Source of the DNA: JAVBSX01 sp051660685
GTDB taxonomy: Bacteria; Planctomycetota; Planctomycetia; Pirellulales; Thermoguttaceae
Direction: 5' to 3'
DNA: 43,807 nt
NCBI GenBank assembly: GCA_051660685.1
Contig: JBOFQB010000008.1
Location: 1-43,807, forward strand
The position numbers and the translations under genes are program-made. The notes under the pieces are model-generated. The model made no database searches. It worked only from the letters and a program-made list of their open reading frames with translations, and had not been told where the DNA came from. Position 1 is the stretch's first letter. Every line of letters starts with the position of its first letter. Shown piece after piece: positions 42,747 to 43,807 of the stretch.

Positions 42747-43679
42747 TTACCATACGCAGTTACACTTTCCAAGAGCCGATTGGAGTTCGCACAGCTCGAA
42801 CATTGACGCTGTTTCAAGGCACAAACCGACTTCCAAGTCGGGACGTATTCTTTTTGACACCGCCAATAAATGCTGGTACGCTGACTTGCGAATTTCTTCT
42901 GGATAACGCATCCGACCATCCGATTCAGCCCGATTTGTCATTCGATTATTGATCGGATTATTCGCCCCGAGCTTCCTATTCATAAGCTGTGTCGCTCCAC
43001 TATACGAGCATATCGCTCCAATTGTAAGTCGCTGTAATTCCACTCTTTGCAACAATTGCGACAGAAATTCAGCGTAGATGTCTAGCCAGTTCTCAACCGG
43101 TATCAGCGGCATCATCACGGCCCGAACTGGATAACCGGCATCAGCACATTTTTGCATTGCGGTGATTCTCTCTGACACCGCCGGAGTGTTCGGCTCAAAT
43201 TCATGTGCGATTATTTCCGGCGAAAGTGTCCACGATAAAATCGTATTCCCCCCATGTTCAAGATCAAGCAGATTTTCAACGTCCGCCGATTTCGTGAGCA
43301 AAATCTGTCTTGCGAATTTATGTTCCGCAAAAAATGGCACCAGTTTCCGCATGTAACCAGTCAGTGGATCAAGTGCAAGTCCGTCCTGCAACTTGCCGTG
43401 ATACAAAGCTGTTTCCCCCGAAAATCGCTGCGCTGATTTGTTAATGCTTCCAAGAATTTCGCCAAGATTCACAAAAATTTTGATGGACGGCGAAAATTTC
43501 ACGCCCGGCGTTCCGGCAAGATAACAGTAGGTGCAGCCGTAAGGACAAAAGCCGTAAGTCGAGAAATGCCAATAGTTTGGGCAGGTATTCCCGTCTTCTT
43601 CACTAAGTCGGACCGCACTTTTATGTTCGCCGAAAACAAGTGTTTTCTTGCCGTTTTGATGCTGCTGAAATGTAAGCGT
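42747..43679 (-). pseudogene. Spore-photoproduct-lyase-like radical SAM gene with a broken 5' end
   Basis: The frame encodes a SplB-like radical SAM protein. LVFGEHKSA is followed by the cluster motif GFCPYGCTYCYLAGTPG (C-x3-C-x2-C), KIFVNLGEIL, LTKSADVENLL, TILSWTLSPE, GYPVRAVMMPLIPV and the typical end GKCNC. Such enzymes repair thymine photoproducts, or belong to a sister group of unknown role. From the TGA at 43682-43680 to the GTG at 43502 there is no ATG, GTG or TTG, and starting at that GTG would lose the iron-sulfur motif. An overlapping frame (43729 down) carries REVPSPVIKFRERL, which could be the original N-terminus, so a frameshift near 43.64-43.69 kb is likely, either real or an assembly error. 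Confidence 0.75.
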
Positions 43680-43807
43680 TCACGGAATTTGATCACAGGC
43701 GAGGGAACTTCTCGTTCGGGTGCTATCAAGAATCATTGCGAAACCGCCGGAACCAACGTCGGAGGTTTGCCGCCAAATAAATGGGCTGATACACTTTCGT
43801 GTAAGAA

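Noticed and set aside
42533..42952. Small plus-strand frames between the metalloprotease and the SPL-like gene
   Set aside because: They overlap each other or the SPL-like coding sequence, and have no protein-like composition.
1..43807. tRNA or rRNA genes
   Set aside because: No T-arm-like GGTTCRA context with matching acceptor stem and no rRNA-like stretch was noticed when reading both strands. A tRNAscan run would settle this.

Overview
The window reads as chromosomal DNA of a moderately AT-rich planctomycete-like bacterium. This is inference from gene content: an EF-G with the AHIDSGKTT P-loop, a long PpiD-like periplasmic protein, a Tat-exported Gfo/Idh/MocA protein, FHA/sigma-54 regulation, many secreted proteins of unknown function and a flagellar gene. 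No rRNA, tRNA, CRISPR array or complete insertion sequence was seen.

Region 1 (1-33.5 kb) is ordinary, densely coding chromosome. In order it holds: EF-G, a CYTH phosphohydrolase and a LeuB-type dehydrogenase; a small membrane protein coupled by ATGA to a DsbD-like thiol-disulfide transporter; a secreted unknown protein with a good terminator; a PfkB kinase; a very large HtrA-like protein with one active and one dead protease domain; a glycosyltransferase-TPR protein and a TPR protein; FliG and QueE; then a long minus-strand run of methyltransferase, PLP decarboxylase, TilS plus a PpiD-like chaperone (one base apart), ThiG and an FHA-GAF-sigma-54 activator. A Tat-exported oxidoreductase follows, then a minus-strand DusB / pterin-binding methyltransferase / thioesterase operon. 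Housekeeping (translation, tRNA modification, cofactors) and envelope maintenance (DsbD, HtrA, PpiD) dominate.

Several repeat families run through region 1. R1 is about 150-170 bp with G-rich/C-rich ends (copies at 175, 2818 and 3728). R2 is a 72-74 bp palindrome beginning GTTTAGCCG (31006 and 31539, with split halves around two R1 copies). These repeats sit tight against gene ends and in three cases supply the stop codon.

Region 2 (33.5-43.8 kb) is accessory and partly decayed. It holds a cluster of small palindromes, a disordered hypothetical protein, a small hypothetical protein, a 179-bp MITE-like element with a perfect 10-bp target duplication (sister copy at 5185), and a chain of overlapping ORFs that is best read as a mosaic. 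In that chain a fragment ending in DFGNTG runs out of frame into a GYF_2-type membrane protein lacking its start, which is in turn fused in frame, inside the Fic motif, to the C-terminal part of a Fic protein that then suffers a frameshift. An Rpn-type PD-(D/E)XK nuclease, a DUF4932-like secreted metalloprotease and a spore-photoproduct-lyase-like radical SAM gene with a broken 5' end close the window.

The strongest leads are the MITE family, the nested R1/R2 repeats and the double recombination junction at 37.7-38.7 kb. No complete new defence or biosynthetic system could be demonstrated.
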